NCBI GenBank assembly: GCA_913064725.1
Contig: CAJYAI010000002.1
Location: 1 to 64,000, forward strand
Source of the DNA: an uncultured Alteromonadaceae bacterium
Lineage (GTDB): Bacteria; Pseudomonadota; Gammaproteobacteria; Pseudomonadales; Halieaceae
Length of the DNA stretch: 64,000 nt
Direction: 5' to 3'
Positions within the stretch are counted from its first letter, which is position 1. Each line of letters starts with the position of its first letter. This document shows, in pieces, positions 16,543 to 25,268 of this stretch. A model generated the notes under the pieces. That model did no database searches, was not told where the DNA came from, and saw only the letters and a program-made list of their open reading frames with translations. Made by a program: the position numbers and the translations under genes.

Positions 16543-18405
16543 GTGAAATTAGCGCCATACCTAATTATTCTAAGCGTCATGGTCAGTACTCAAGTACTGG
16601 CGACAGAGAAGCAAATTTATTGGGGAGACACCCATCTCCACACCAATCGCTCGTTTGATGCCTTTACGAACCGCAACTTTTCAGTCGGTCCAGATGACGC
16701 CTATCGCTTCGCGCGCGGGCTACCGGTAGAGCACCCGGGGCACAAAGCACGGGTTCAGTTAGAGACACCGCTCGACTTTTTGGTTGTATCGGATCATGCA
16801 GAGTTTTTGGGAAGCATTCGTCACTTGTATAACGATGGCATTCCGACCGATGGGATGGGCTTTTTTCAGAAGTTACGGCTCTGGTACGGACAGTATTTGA
16901 TTCGCGACGCCATCGATAAAGGTGAGGGTCGGGCGTTTTTTGTCAGTCAGTTACCAGAACCTTTCGACACGCCCCAAGAGGGCATTTCTGAGTGGGATCT
17001 TGCCGGTTCAGTGTTTCCGCGGGTTCCCGTCATCGAGGACAAGGCGTGGGCTGACATAACGGACGCGGCTGACGCCAATAATATTCCGGGAGAGTTCTCG
17101 GCAATCTTAGGATGGGAGTACAGTTTAATCCCCGGTGGCGCCAATCTTCACCGAGTCGTTATGACCGACCTAGATGGCGAATCAGCTAAGCAATTTCAGC
17201 CTTTTGGATCAGACGACAGCTTATACCCAGAAGATCTATGGGCGTGGCTTGAGGAAACCAGTGAGCAAACCGGTGGCAACTTTATCGCCATCCCACATAA
17301 TTCAAATATCTCAAAAGGCGCCATGTTTGACACCATTACGATGCGTAATGAGCCGATTGGCCCAGAGTATGCTGAGGTGAGGCGCCGTTGGGAGCCCATT
17401 GTTGAGGTAACGCAATACAAAGGGGACTCGGAAACAGACCCAGCCTTGTCGCCAGATGACCCTTTTGCTGATTTTGAGGCTTATCCTTATTACATTCAGC
17501 GAGAGTGGACGCAGTACAAGCCCCAGGTCGGTGATTTTATGCGGTCGGCGCTGCTGCGCGGCCTGCAGATTGAGCGGGAAATTGGCGTCAATCCCTATCA
17601 GTTTGGTGTCATTGGCTCTACCGACGCGCATACAGGGTTGGCAGCCGCAGAGGAAAACAATTTTCACGGTAAGTTTGCGACCGATTCCACGCCGGCGCGA
17701 AAGCTAAATGGTTGGTCGGATAATGCCAATAGCTCATTTGGTTGGGCCATGGGCGCACAGGGACTTGCCGCTGTCTGGGCAGCCGAAAATACCCGCGAAG
17801 CTATCATGGCAGCGATGAAGCGACGTGAAACCTATGCAACGACCGGCCCACGGATTGGACTGCGTTTTATCGCTGGTTATGGCCTCGAGAAAGGCGCGCT
17901 TGAGGCGTCCTCGTTTCCATTTGAAAGCAGTGGTGCGGTCCCGATGGGAGGCGAGCTAACAGCGTCGAGCAGCGGATCCCCCGTATTCTTGGTTCATGCG
18001 ATGGCAGATCCAAAATCGGGAAGTCTTGATCGAGTGCAAATTATCAAAGGATGGCTCGGGCCGGACGGTAGCGCGAACGAGAAGGTATTTGATGTGGCAT
18101 GGTCTTCTGCAGATCGTCTCAGGCCTGACGGGACGCTGAAGCCCGTTCCTAATACGGTTGATCTCGATACAGGCACATGGCGTAACGACGCTGGTGCCAC
18201 AAATTTGACCGCCGAGTGGCGTGATCCGACCTTCGACCCTAGGGTCGCCGCGTTTTATTACGTTCGAGTGCTAGAGATACCCACGCCACGCCATTCGCTA
18301 TTAGACAAGATCGCCTTGGGCAGTGATGTAGACATCGATACTCGCCGACCTGATACCATTCAGGAGCGCGCCTATTCGTCCCCTATCTGGTATCGACCAA
18401 ACTGA
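16543..18405 (+). CDS. Secreted DUF3604 protein
   Basis: Exported protein of 620 aa belonging to the uncharacterised DUF3604 family. The GTG at 16543 is preferred: it starts a signal peptide (MKLAPYLIILSVMVSTQVLA) with an AGAGG upstream, whereas the track's start lies inside the hydratase gene. The mature N-terminus IYWGDTHLHTNRSFDAF has a His-x-His pair typical of PHP-like metal phosphoesterases. Further motifs are VVSDHAEF, GWEYS, IPHNSN and GSTDAHTGLAAAEE, giving more His/Asp candidates for metal binding. The fold inference (metal-dependent hydrolase) comes from these motifs; the substrate is unknown. It follows the hydratase by 31 bases. Confidence 0.85.
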   Translation: MKLAPYLIILSVMVSTQVLATEKQIYWGDTHLHTNRSFDAFTNRNFSVGPDDAYRFARGLPVEHPGHKARVQLETPLDFLVVSDHAEFLGSIRHLYNDGIPTDGMGFFQKLRLWYGQYLIRDAIDKGEGRAFFVSQLPEPFDTPQEGISEWDLAGSVFPRVPVIEDKAWADITDAADANNIPGEFSAILGWEYSLIPGGANLHRVVMTDLDGESAKQFQPFGSDDSLYPEDLWAWLEETSEQTGGNFIAIPHNSNISKGAMFDTITMRNEPIGPEYAEVRRRWEPIVEVTQYKGDSETDPALSPDDPFADFEAYPYYIQREWTQYKPQVGDFMRSALLRGLQIEREIGVNPYQFGVIGSTDAHTGLAAAEENNFHGKFATDSTPARKLNGWSDNANSSFGWAMGAQGLAAVWAAENTREAIMAAMKRRETYATTGPRIGLRFIAGYGLEKGALEASSFPFESSGAVPMGGELTASSSGSPVFLVHAMADPKSGSLDRVQIIKGWLGPDGSANEKVFDVAWSSADRLRPDGTLKPVPNTVDLDTGTWRNDAGATNLTAEWRDPTFDPRVAAFYYVRVLEIPTPRHSLLDKIALGSDVDIDTRRPDTIQERAYSSPIWYRPN

Positions 18406-18440
18406 CTTAACGATACCCCGATCCCTTAGGCTGCATCTCC

Positions 18441-21143
18441 TTAAGTAGCGACAACCACGCGTATGCCCTGTAGCTGGGGTTCTGCGCGCGCGACAGCGTC
18501 AACACTCTCTGACTGTAGCTGTCGGATCAGGTCAATTTCATCTCGCCGGACTGATCCGTTGCGGCGCCCGAGAGCTTCTAGTCGCTCAGCCTCGCCGGAT
18601 AAAGAGCGTTTAATGTTTTCCTGGGCGTAGGTGCGAAGTGCTATGACATCATGGGCGGCTCTGTCCTGGAGTCGCTTTAGTGTCTGTACGATACTGTGGC
18701 GTAGCTCACGGATCACTCCCGCACTTTGCGTCGGACTGACAGACGTCAGAAGCCCGGTTAATGTCTTGCAGTCAACGGCGCTACTAAGGTCGCGTCCATC
18801 AATGGTGACTAAATACCGGATGGGTGTTTGATCAAGATATCGTCCAATTTGTAGCCGCCTGGGTGCCGGACAATCGGCCGTAAAAAGCGTCTCCACCATG
18901 ACGGTGCCGGGTTTGATACTTTTCTGCTTGATTAGCGCGACCGCGGCATTACCAAGTTCAGAGTTGTAGACGACGTCGATCACCTCCCTCACGATCGGGT
19001 GTTCCCACGTCAAAAAGTGTAAGTCGTCGCGACTCAGTGCAAGCTCTCGGTCAAAGGTGCAGCTGATGCCACTGTCATCTAAAAATGGCAATTCACCAGT
19101 GACCAGGTTCTCGGTCGGTTTCAGTATGACAGTCTCATCACTGCCGGCCTCGGTATGAATGCCGAGTCGATCAAATAAGTTGTCTGTAAAGTCGACCAGC
19201 GCTGATTGACGCTCGTTCGCCACTATGGCGTCGATTAGATGAGCTGCTTTTTGAGGGTCATGCGACGTGATTTCTAGAAGTCGATCACGGCCCCGATCCA
19301 TCTGTGCGGAGAGTTGTTTATACAGCGCTTGCGTCTCGTGCAGCAGAGCTTCTGATAGGGAGCCACTCTGCTCGCAAGCATGCAGTCGCTGCCCCAGCTC
19401 TGCGTAGAGCAAATGGCCAATAGAGCAGCTCATCTCAAATGCATTTAAGCCTTCGTGAAACCAGCGAAAACGAACTTCCTCAAGGGAATTTGCTGCGACC
19501 GGTACGTGTATGTTTACAACCCCTACCTGACCGATTCTATCCAAGCGACCAATCCGCTGCTCTAATAGATCGGGATGCTCGGGTAAGTCGTAGCACACCA
19601 GATGTTGCGCGAATTGAAAGTTTCGACCCTCACTGCCAATCTCAGAGCAGATGAGGGCTCGCGCGCCACTCTCAGCATCGGCGAAATAGGCTGCTGCGCG
19701 ATCGCGTTCAATCAACGATAGATTTTCATGAAATGATGCACAGCGGATGCCAACCTGGAGGTGAAGGTAGTGTTCCAGATGCATTGCCGTCTCTTTATCT
19801 CGGCAAATGACTAAAACCTTTTGTTGCTTGAGCGACTTAAGAAGCGATGCCAGCCACTGTGAACGCTCTGTAGCGCCACCCTGATCGATCAACGCCTCTT
19901 CAGGCAGCGTATATCGATGAAGCTCACGTGACGGAAACCCGGTAACAGACTTCCTAGTGTTCCTAAACAAGACGCGCCCTGTACCGTACTGATCGACGAG
20001 CGAGCGAATCAACTCCGCTACTGGCAGGCTAGGGTCAATATCCGCAGGAAGGCGTGCGGGTGTTTCGCCACGGGCGAGTGCTTCAACAAGCGCGTTAGTC
20101 GCTTCAAATTCTTCTTGTTCTTTTACAAACTGCTCAAACTGATTGAATCGATTTGGATCTAATAATTGAAGTCGCTCAAAATGACTTTCGATACCTGACT
20201 GACCCGGTGTCGCAGTGAGCAGTAGTAATCCACGTGCGAGTTTCGCAAGCTGCGTCAGCGCTGCATCCAACTCTGTCTGTGCAGTCTCGCCTAAATTGCG
20301 ATGATGTGCTTCATCGACGATGAGGAAGTCCCACTCAGCAGCCAAGAGCTGGGCCCTGGCGATGTCATTGTGCTCGATAAATGACCAAGGCGTCAGAACA
20401 AGCTGATCATTCGCAAAGTCAAATGTGTCAGCTTCGGCATCGAATCTCGCCTCGTCATAGATCGCAAACCGCAAATTAAATCGCCGCAACATCTCAACTA
20501 GCCACTGATGCAGTAGTGGGTCTGGCACCGCAATAAGGGCCCGCTGTACTCGACCGCGAAAGATCTGCTGAGTCAGTATGAGGCCGGCTTCGATGGTTTT
20601 ACCCAAACCAACTTCGTCGGCAAGCAATACCCTGGGGGCAAATCGACTGCCAACCTCGCTTGCGACATAGATCTGGTGTGAAAGTAGAGACGTTCTTGCC
20701 CCAATCAAACCACTGGTATCGCTTGACAGAAGCCGGGCTCGCTCTGCGAGCGTCTGATAGCGAAGGAAGAAGTCAGTAACCTTGTCTAGTTGATTGTTAA
20801 GAAGTCGGTCATACGGTGTATTTACCGTCACTTCAGGAGCGATAAATTGTTCGTGGACAGTGAACGTTTCGCCGGTCTCGGGCTCTACTGTCTCGTAACT
20901 GAGAGTGCCTGAAATGTCATCGACCTGAGTCACCTCTAAAACGCGTCCGTTAATATGCAAAAGACGATCACCGACTTTAAGTTCGTAGCGTGTCAGTGGA
21001 GCTCGATCGGTTGCATAGGTTCGCTCTTCCTCGGCAGAGGGGTAGAGCAGGGTGACGCGGCGCATATCGGCCTCAACACAGATACCTAGGCCAAGTTCCA
21101 GATCTGCGTGGCTGATCCAGCGCTGTCCAATAGCAAAGCTCAC
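18441..21143 (-). CDS. rapA: RNA polymerase-associated SNF2 ATPase
   Basis: Swi2/Snf2 ATPase that recycles stalled RNA polymerase, 900 aa against 968 in E. coli. The N-terminal Tudor-like part (IGQRWISHADLELGLGICV) binds RNA polymerase. Walker A is ADEVGLGKTIEAGLI (about residues 175-189) and the DEAH box is VDEAHHRNLG. Helicase C-terminal motifs include FAQHLVCYDLPEHPDLLEQRIGRLDRIGQ. The C-terminal RapA-specific domain follows (FLTWEHPIVREVIDVV). It starts at GTG and overlaps the tatD stop by four bases (GTGA), so it is translationally coupled to tatD, an unusual pairing. Confidence 0.94.
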   Translation of the reverse strand: MSFAIGQRWISHADLELGLGICVEADMRRVTLLYPSAEEERTYATDRAPLTRYELKVGDRLLHINGRVLEVTQVDDISGTLSYETVEPETGETFTVHEQFIAPEVTVNTPYDRLLNNQLDKVTDFFLRYQTLAERARLLSSDTSGLIGARTSLLSHQIYVASEVGSRFAPRVLLADEVGLGKTIEAGLILTQQIFRGRVQRALIAVPDPLLHQWLVEMLRRFNLRFAIYDEARFDAEADTFDFANDQLVLTPWSFIEHNDIARAQLLAAEWDFLIVDEAHHRNLGETAQTELDAALTQLAKLARGLLLLTATPGQSGIESHFERLQLLDPNRFNQFEQFVKEQEEFEATNALVEALARGETPARLPADIDPSLPVAELIRSLVDQYGTGRVLFRNTRKSVTGFPSRELHRYTLPEEALIDQGGATERSQWLASLLKSLKQQKVLVICRDKETAMHLEHYLHLQVGIRCASFHENLSLIERDRAAAYFADAESGARALICSEIGSEGRNFQFAQHLVCYDLPEHPDLLEQRIGRLDRIGQVGVVNIHVPVAANSLEEVRFRWFHEGLNAFEMSCSIGHLLYAELGQRLHACEQSGSLSEALLHETQALYKQLSAQMDRGRDRLLEITSHDPQKAAHLIDAIVANERQSALVDFTDNLFDRLGIHTEAGSDETVILKPTENLVTGELPFLDDSGISCTFDRELALSRDDLHFLTWEHPIVREVIDVVYNSELGNAAVALIKQKSIKPGTVMVETLFTADCPAPRRLQIGRYLDQTPIRYLVTIDGRDLSSAVDCKTLTGLLTSVSPTQSAGVIRELRHSIVQTLKRLQDRAAHDVIALRTYAQENIKRSLSGEAERLEALGRRNGSVRRDEIDLIRQLQSESVDAVARAEPQLQGIRVVVAT

Positions 21144-21955
21144 TGGGCGTTAACAAACAAACAGTCGAGACTGTTCTTGTAGGTAATTGCGAGGAGTTCA
21201 TCCACAGAGACCTCTTTGAGATCTGCAATTGTTTGCGCAATGAACGGCAGATAGAAGGGTGCATTGGGAACACCGCGGTAGGGTACTGGGGTCAGATAGG
21301 GGGCGTCTGTTTCCAACAGAATTCGCTCCAAGGGGGTCTGTCGGATCACCTCGCGCACATTTTCTGCATTCTTGAACGTCGCGATCCCATTGAAACCAAG
21401 ATAAAAGCCCTCTGCCAGGCAGAACTCGGCCAAATCCATACTGCTGGTGAAGCTGTGAATGACGCCCTTTTGGGGTAATTGCCGTGCGAGGTTACCCAGC
21501 ACATGCTTCGTGTCCGCTTCTGCTTCCCGTGTGTGAATGACAACGGGCTTACCGCAGTCAGCAGCTATGTTGAGCTGGCCCTCGAACGCAGCTATCTGAG
21601 TCTGTGCATCGGCATGCTCATAATAATAATCTAGGCCAATTTCACCGATGGCGAGTACCCTGTCATGCAAAGCAGACGCCTGTAGTTCAGCGTCGAAATC
21701 CTTGTTCCATGATGCTGCCTCATGCGGGTGTAGCCCTTGAGTACACCAGATTTGGTCATAAGTCTCAGCGATATCCCTGACCAACTGCTGGTTATCGCGG
21801 GAGACCGCGATGGTCACTATACGTTCTACGCCTACCGCCTGAGACTTACTCAGAGTCAACTCTAGTTGCTCACGGTCAAGATAGTCGAGGTGACAGTGCG
21901 TCTCGATTATTTTCCCATCTAGCAGGGGTATCGGTGGTCGAGCTTTTTTGCCCAT
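21140..21955 (-). CDS. TatD-family metal-dependent nuclease
   Basis: TIM-barrel metal-dependent DNase of the TatD family, about 271 aa. Metal-ligand motifs appear in order: ETHCHLDYLDR, GEIGLDYYYEH, PVVIHTREAEAD, GVIHSFTSS and LLETDAPYLTP. I prefer the ATG at 21955 (MGKKARPP), with GGAG six bases upstream, over the track's GTG four codons earlier. It is probably a 3'-5' exonuclease or D-Tyr-tRNA-related hydrolase as proposed for TatD relatives (TatD, YcfH, YjjV); which paralogue it is cannot be settled here. It is the first gene of a tatD-rapA pair. Confidence 0.87.
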   Translation of the reverse strand: MGKKARPPIPLLDGKIIETHCHLDYLDREQLELTLSKSQAVGVERIVTIAVSRDNQQLVRDIAETYDQIWCTQGLHPHEAASWNKDFDAELQASALHDRVLAIGEIGLDYYYEHADAQTQIAAFEGQLNIAADCGKPVVIHTREAEADTKHVLGNLARQLPQKGVIHSFTSSMDLAEFCLAEGFYLGFNGIATFKNAENVREVIRQTPLERILLETDAPYLTPVPYRGVPNAPFYLPFIAQTIADLKEVSVDELLAITYKNSLDCLFVNAQ

Positions 21956-22016
21956 GACTGTCTCCACTAAAAGCGGCGCGGATTATGGCATAGGTCCGGT
22001 GAGAATTGTGAGTTGA

Positions 22017-22044
22017 GTTAGCCTCATTGAGTCAGCCTCGATGC
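22017..22044 (-). repeat. 14-bp tandem duplication at the LysR stop codon
   Basis: Read on the minus strand, two 14-base units are adjacent: TCGAGGCTGACTCA and ATGAGGCTAACTCA, with 11 of 14 bases matching. The TGA stop of the LysR gene (22032-22034) is inside the first unit. The second unit lies fully downstream of the gene. Confidence 0.75.
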
Positions 22045-22973
22045 ACCGTGCGGACTCGGAGCCCTCTCACGGCGTCTATAACCTCATTCCAAAACCATTG
22101 GTGTATCGGTGAGCGCGCGGTGCGGTCGTGAGCGACTAATGAATACGCAACAGTCTGTCCATAGTCACCCGGCAAAGGCAGTGTCACCAGGTCGAGCGTT
22201 GCACCATCATTGCGTGCCATATAAGCAGGGCAGACCAAGGTATAATTGGTGCTTCTGAGGATTTCAAATGCAGTTAGCAAATGCGATGTCTCTACGCTTC
22301 CTTTGGCACTACCTAGGACCTGGGATGTTGATTGGTCTACGTAATCCGTTTGTGCACGGTCGGCAATATATAAGTTTATTTGGGGAAATAAACGAAGATT
22401 ATCTTCAGTGAGCGGTTGCTGTGTTAGCGGATGATCTCGCCGGACAAAAATAGCCAGCGGCGAGCTCGCTAGCTCGAAATGTCGAAATTCGGACGGGTAT
22501 GCGTTGCGGCTGAGCTGGATCGCAAAGTCGAGTCTACCATCTGCCAGCATATCAAGCTGTTGTTCCGCCCGTGTAATCGTTCTGAGCTTGAGTTTCGGGG
22601 CTCGAGTTTCCAGCCGTGCTGTCAGGGATGGGAGTAGCGTAAAGCCCACATACTCTGAAATTGCTATGGCAATCTCGCCCCTAAATGCCTGCGGACTGAA
22701 CTCGCCAGCATCCAGCAGACCCTCGATATCGGCAAGGACGTGAATGAGTTCGTTAGCCAGGGCTTCTGCGCGGGGCGTAGGCTGTATGCCTCTTTTACTG
22801 CGTGCGAATAGGGGGTCGTCGAATGTGTCTCTAAGGCGATTTAAGGTCTTTGACATGGCGGGTTGTGTGACATTAAGACGATCCGCGGCTTTAGAAACGC
22901 TTCGTTCCTCTATGAGGACATGCAGCGCCACCAACAGATTGAGGTCCGCTTTTGCTAGCTTGCTGACATCCAT
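22032..22973 (-). CDS. LysR-family transcriptional regulator
   Basis: DNA-binding regulator of 313 aa, typical for the family. The N-terminal winged helix-turn-helix spans about residues 8-66 (LNLLVALHVLIEERSVSKAADRLN, then TQPAMSKTLNRLRDTFDDPLF). A periplasmic-binding-protein-like effector domain follows from about residue 90. The ATG has GAGG upstream. It is divergent from the candidate small-RNA unit, about 150 bases from the secreted-protein gene, so either could be its target. The effector is unknown. Confidence 0.93.
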   Translation of the reverse strand: MDVSKLAKADLNLLVALHVLIEERSVSKAADRLNVTQPAMSKTLNRLRDTFDDPLFARSKRGIQPTPRAEALANELIHVLADIEGLLDAGEFSPQAFRGEIAIAISEYVGFTLLPSLTARLETRAPKLKLRTITRAEQQLDMLADGRLDFAIQLSRNAYPSEFRHFELASSPLAIFVRRDHPLTQQPLTEDNLRLFPQINLYIADRAQTDYVDQSTSQVLGSAKGSVETSHLLTAFEILRSTNYTLVCPAYMARNDGATLDLVTLPLPGDYGQTVAYSLVAHDRTARSPIHQWFWNEVIDAVRGLRVRTVHRG

Positions 22974-23013
22974 GATATAACCTCTAAGAATGTATTTTAT
23001 GATAATAATGAAT

Positions 23014-23041
23014 TTGAATTAATTTGCATTCTTTTTATACT
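23014..23041 (+). promoter_or_regulatory. Sigma-70-type promoter ahead of a short transcript
   Basis: TTGAAT (23014-23019) and TATACT (23036-23041) are spaced by 16 bases in an AT-rich stretch. Each hexamer is close to the TTGACA/TATAAT consensus. Transcription would start near 23048, only 34 bases before a strong terminator hairpin. Confidence 0.55.
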
Positions 23042-23047
23042 TACTGC

Positions 23048-23107
23048 GTGTGTTTAGGCACATTCCGCTCAAGTTTCTTTTGCCCGCTCTCATGCGGGCT
23101 TTTTTTT
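23048..23107 (+). ncRNA. Candidate ~60-nt small RNA or attenuated leader
   Basis: The predicted start (from the 23036 minus-10 box) and the rho-independent terminator ending at 23107 enclose about 60 nucleotides with no convincing ORF. The 3' end has the GC hairpin plus U-tract usual for Hfq-type small RNAs. The same geometry would fit a leader that attenuates the gene starting at 23124. No known family was recognised. Confidence 0.4.
23082..23107 (+). terminator. Strong intrinsic terminator upstream of the 23124 gene
   Basis: The stem GCCCGC/GCGGGC with loop TCTCAT is followed by eight Ts. It works only on the plus strand, because the other side of the stem has no A-run. The only upstream gene (LysR) points away, so the terminator must serve a transcript that starts in the 22974-23081 gap. 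It ends 16 bases before the ATG of the next gene. Confidence 0.85.
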
Positions 23108-23123
23108 GAGCTATATTGACGGC

Positions 23124-24344
23124 ATGGTCACTTTATACCGACGCCTTTATCTATCGTCCATGCTGCTTTTGTTGCCCGATATTGCCGGGGCTGTGTTGGT
23201 GCCGCAGCCGGTAGGTATGTTTGTTGAGCCTGTTCGTGGCGTCTATGTCTCCGACGATAAGATGATTGATTCAACTGGGTTGCTGGACCACACAAGGCGA
23301 ACCAAGGACGTCGTAGAGCTGCAAGCAACGCTGGGAGCCTATCATGCGTCACTTGGCGAAAAGTGGCTCGAGTTAGCTCACGAGGCAGTTCTGCTGGGAC
23401 AGTCTGAAAACGCCGCGGCATTTTTTCAGCTAGGCCTGCACAATGTTAGGCTTAACTCCGGCTTGACCACAAAAAGCCAGGTAGGAGCTTTGTCTGACTG
23501 GATAGCGGTGCTTCGGAAGGTCGGAGATAGTGAGGCGCTAAGTCAGCAGTTGGCATACCGATATCGTCTTACGGGCCTTGACGCTACAGTTTTGACTGAG
23601 GAGCAGCTTGATTTTGCGTTGCAGTACTTCGATCACGAGCTAGCGATGCTCGCGACGTCGTCTTGGCATAATCGAGATCGGGAGATCCTAAGGTTACATG
23701 ACGATATTGAGGACGTAGTAGATCGCTCGTGTGAGGGGGATAGTGCCCAAGCGGCTGCGTGCCTCGCGTTTGTCAAACGACGCTTATATCTTCTTTATTT
23801 GACGGTTTACGCGGTTGAGCCCTACGTGCAAGACCAGAAGAGGTCGCTTCTATATTCACCTAGGTTAATGGCAGACCCTTCGCCTACAGATGAGCAGCTC
23901 GAAGTAATCGAACGGGGGGCTTTTTTGACGGGCATTAGAATGCTCGAGGATGCGCAGGATTTTGTCGGTGCTGATGACGAGTTGGAGCTGTTATTAGCCG
24001 ACTGGCGCTGGTTTTTTGATCGCACCGGTGTGGCCATGAAGACATTCTCACGTTTAGCGCAAGAGGATCCCGAGCGTTTCGAGCAGCCGGTGGAGCTACC
24101 GCATGGCCTTATCGAGCAAACCTCGCTGCCAGCAACGGCGTCCGACGCGAGGGCGACATTTACCTTCCAGGTATCTACGCGGGGGCGTGTTCGTAACCTT
24201 CGTGCAGTGTTGGGGACCGAGCAATCGTCCGTGCCACGTAAACTGAGAGCCGGAATACGGGAGCTCAGATTTAGACCCGCGGTATCGGCTGGCGGTGAGG
24301 CTCTGCAGGTGAACCTGACCAGGACTTATCGCGAGACGCGCTGA
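23124..24344 (+). CDS. Secreted hypothetical protein with TonB-C-like C-terminus
   Basis: Exported protein of 406 aa with no named function. I prefer the ATG at 23124 (MVTLYRRLYLSSMLLLLPDIAGA), which gives a clean signal peptide; the track's TTG start would overlap the terminator's T-tract. Residues 50-300 are alpha-helical in character, with repeated AxxxxxxLG/ALxxF patterns (LELAHEAVLLGQSENAAAFF) like tetratricopeptide repeats. The last 70 residues (ATFTFQVSTRGRVRNLRAV, then RELRFRPAVSAGGEALQVN) resemble a TonB C-terminal-like beta domain. An envelope role is inferred. Its 5' region holds a strong terminator, so expression probably depends on read-through or an internal promoter. Confidence 0.7.
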   Translation: MVTLYRRLYLSSMLLLLPDIAGAVLVPQPVGMFVEPVRGVYVSDDKMIDSTGLLDHTRRTKDVVELQATLGAYHASLGEKWLELAHEAVLLGQSENAAAFFQLGLHNVRLNSGLTTKSQVGALSDWIAVLRKVGDSEALSQQLAYRYRLTGLDATVLTEEQLDFALQYFDHELAMLATSSWHNRDREILRLHDDIEDVVDRSCEGDSAQAAACLAFVKRRLYLLYLTVYAVEPYVQDQKRSLLYSPRLMADPSPTDEQLEVIERGAFLTGIRMLEDAQDFVGADDELELLLADWRWFFDRTGVAMKTFSRLAQEDPERFEQPVELPHGLIEQTSLPATASDARATFTFQVSTRGRVRNLRAVLGTEQSSVPRKLRAGIRELRFRPAVSAGGEALQVNLTRTYRETR

Positions 24345-24346
24345 AT

Positions 24347-24961
24347 TCAAGCGTTTTCAATGACAAGAATGACGCCCGAGGAGCGTGTGCCCTTGACACG
24401 CCACTCCAGTAATTCGCCACCGTAGCCTGAGAGAATGGCCTCTGCGACCCGCAAAAAGGGGGCTCTTTGAGGATCGGCAATAAGAATTCGTTTGGTACCG
24501 CTGTCGATGGCTCGACTGATCATTTCGGTAACGGGCTCTGCTAGGTCGTCCCAAAAACAGATGTCGGATCCGATCAGCCAGTCTGTCGCGCCTAGTATGT
24601 TTTCGTCGATGTCTTCAAAGTGCGCGACAATAGGATTGACGCTAACATCGTTGAGCTGGGCGGTGAGCTCCAGGTAGGGCATGACACAACGGTCAGCATC
24701 GACACTGGCGACCGCTGCACCAAATGTTTTAGCACACCAGATGCCAGCGAGTCCCCAGCCGCACCCTGCGTCGATGACCGACGTTGGGGCTAAAGATGAG
24801 TTTGATGCGATAAAGTCGATGAGCAGGTGCCCAGAACCCCAGAGCTTAGTGCCATGGATGCTTGGGTTGTGACCATTGCGCTTAAGACGACGGACCTCTG
24901 GATGGCGGGCAAACGGTACGGTTAAACCTGCCACGGTTTTTGATATGGGGTGCTTCCTCAC
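24347..24961 (-). CDS. Class I SAM-dependent methyltransferase
   Basis: Small Rossmann-fold methyltransferase of 204 aa. The SAM-binding motif I is VIDAGCGWGLAGIWCAK, with an acidic residue in ASVDADR (motif II) and GSDICFWDD further on. The arrangement resembles the METTL/ETFB lysine methyltransferase and nicotinamide-N-methyltransferase-like groups, so a protein substrate is possible. It starts at GTG with TAGGAG upstream, 40 bases after the cspA stop, and may be co-transcribed with cspA. It is convergent with the preceding secreted-protein gene. Confidence 0.78.
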   Translation of the reverse strand: MRKHPISKTVAGLTVPFARHPEVRRLKRNGHNPSIHGTKLWGSGHLLIDFIASNSSLAPTSVIDAGCGWGLAGIWCAKTFGAAVASVDADRCVMPYLELTAQLNDVSVNPIVAHFEDIDENILGATDWLIGSDICFWDDLAEPVTEMISRAIDSGTKRILIADPQRAPFLRVAEAILSGYGGELLEWRVKGTRSSGVILVIENA

Positions 24962-24977
24962 GATACGCTCCTAGACA

Positions 24978-25000
24978 GCGAACGCGAGGTCTCGGTTCGC
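24978..25000 (-). other. Hairpin between cspA and the methyltransferase gene
   Basis: GCGAAC and GTTCGC flank an inner CGAG/CTCG stem immediately after the cspA stop codon. No T-run follows on the minus strand, so it is not a standard intrinsic terminator. It could stabilise the cspA mRNA 3' end or mark a processing site. Confidence 0.5.
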
Positions 25001-25001
25001 C

Positions 25002-25217
25002 TTAGCTGGTTTTTTTTACAGCCTCGGCTTGAAGCCCTTTCGGCCCTTCGACCAACTCAAACTCGACCTCTTCACCTTCGGCGAGACTTTTAAAGCCGTC
25101 GCCTTCTATGGCCCGAAAGTGCACAAATATATCCTCAGAGCGGTCCGGCATTGTGATAAAACCGAACCCCTTTGCATTGTTGAACCACTTTACGGTGCCG
25201 ATGCAGCGTTCCGCCAT
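25002..25217 (-). CDS. Cold-shock-domain protein (CspA family)
   Basis: Single-stranded nucleic-acid chaperone, 71 aa. The RNP1 motif KGFGFITM and RNP2 motif DIFVHFRAI are both present in a complete OB fold ([15 protein letters not shown]). GGAG stands seven bases before the ATG. It follows valS by about 50 bases, across a small AGCGCT palindrome. Whether it is cold-induced or constitutive cannot be told from this sequence, which lacks the long 5' leader typical of E. coli cspA. Confidence 0.95.
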   Translation of the reverse strand: MAERCIGTVKWFNNAKGFGFITMPDRSEDIFVHFRAIEGDGFKSLAEGEEVEFELVEGPKGLQAEAVKKTS

Positions 25218-25268
25218 CGTCTGCTCCGCTTTGCGTTATTATTTGGTAGCTATAACAGCGCTTGAGCG

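Noticed and set aside
25218-25268. Intrinsic terminator after valS (AGCGCT palindrome)
   Set aside because: The stem is six base pairs with a two-base loop and no T-run follows; too weak to call.
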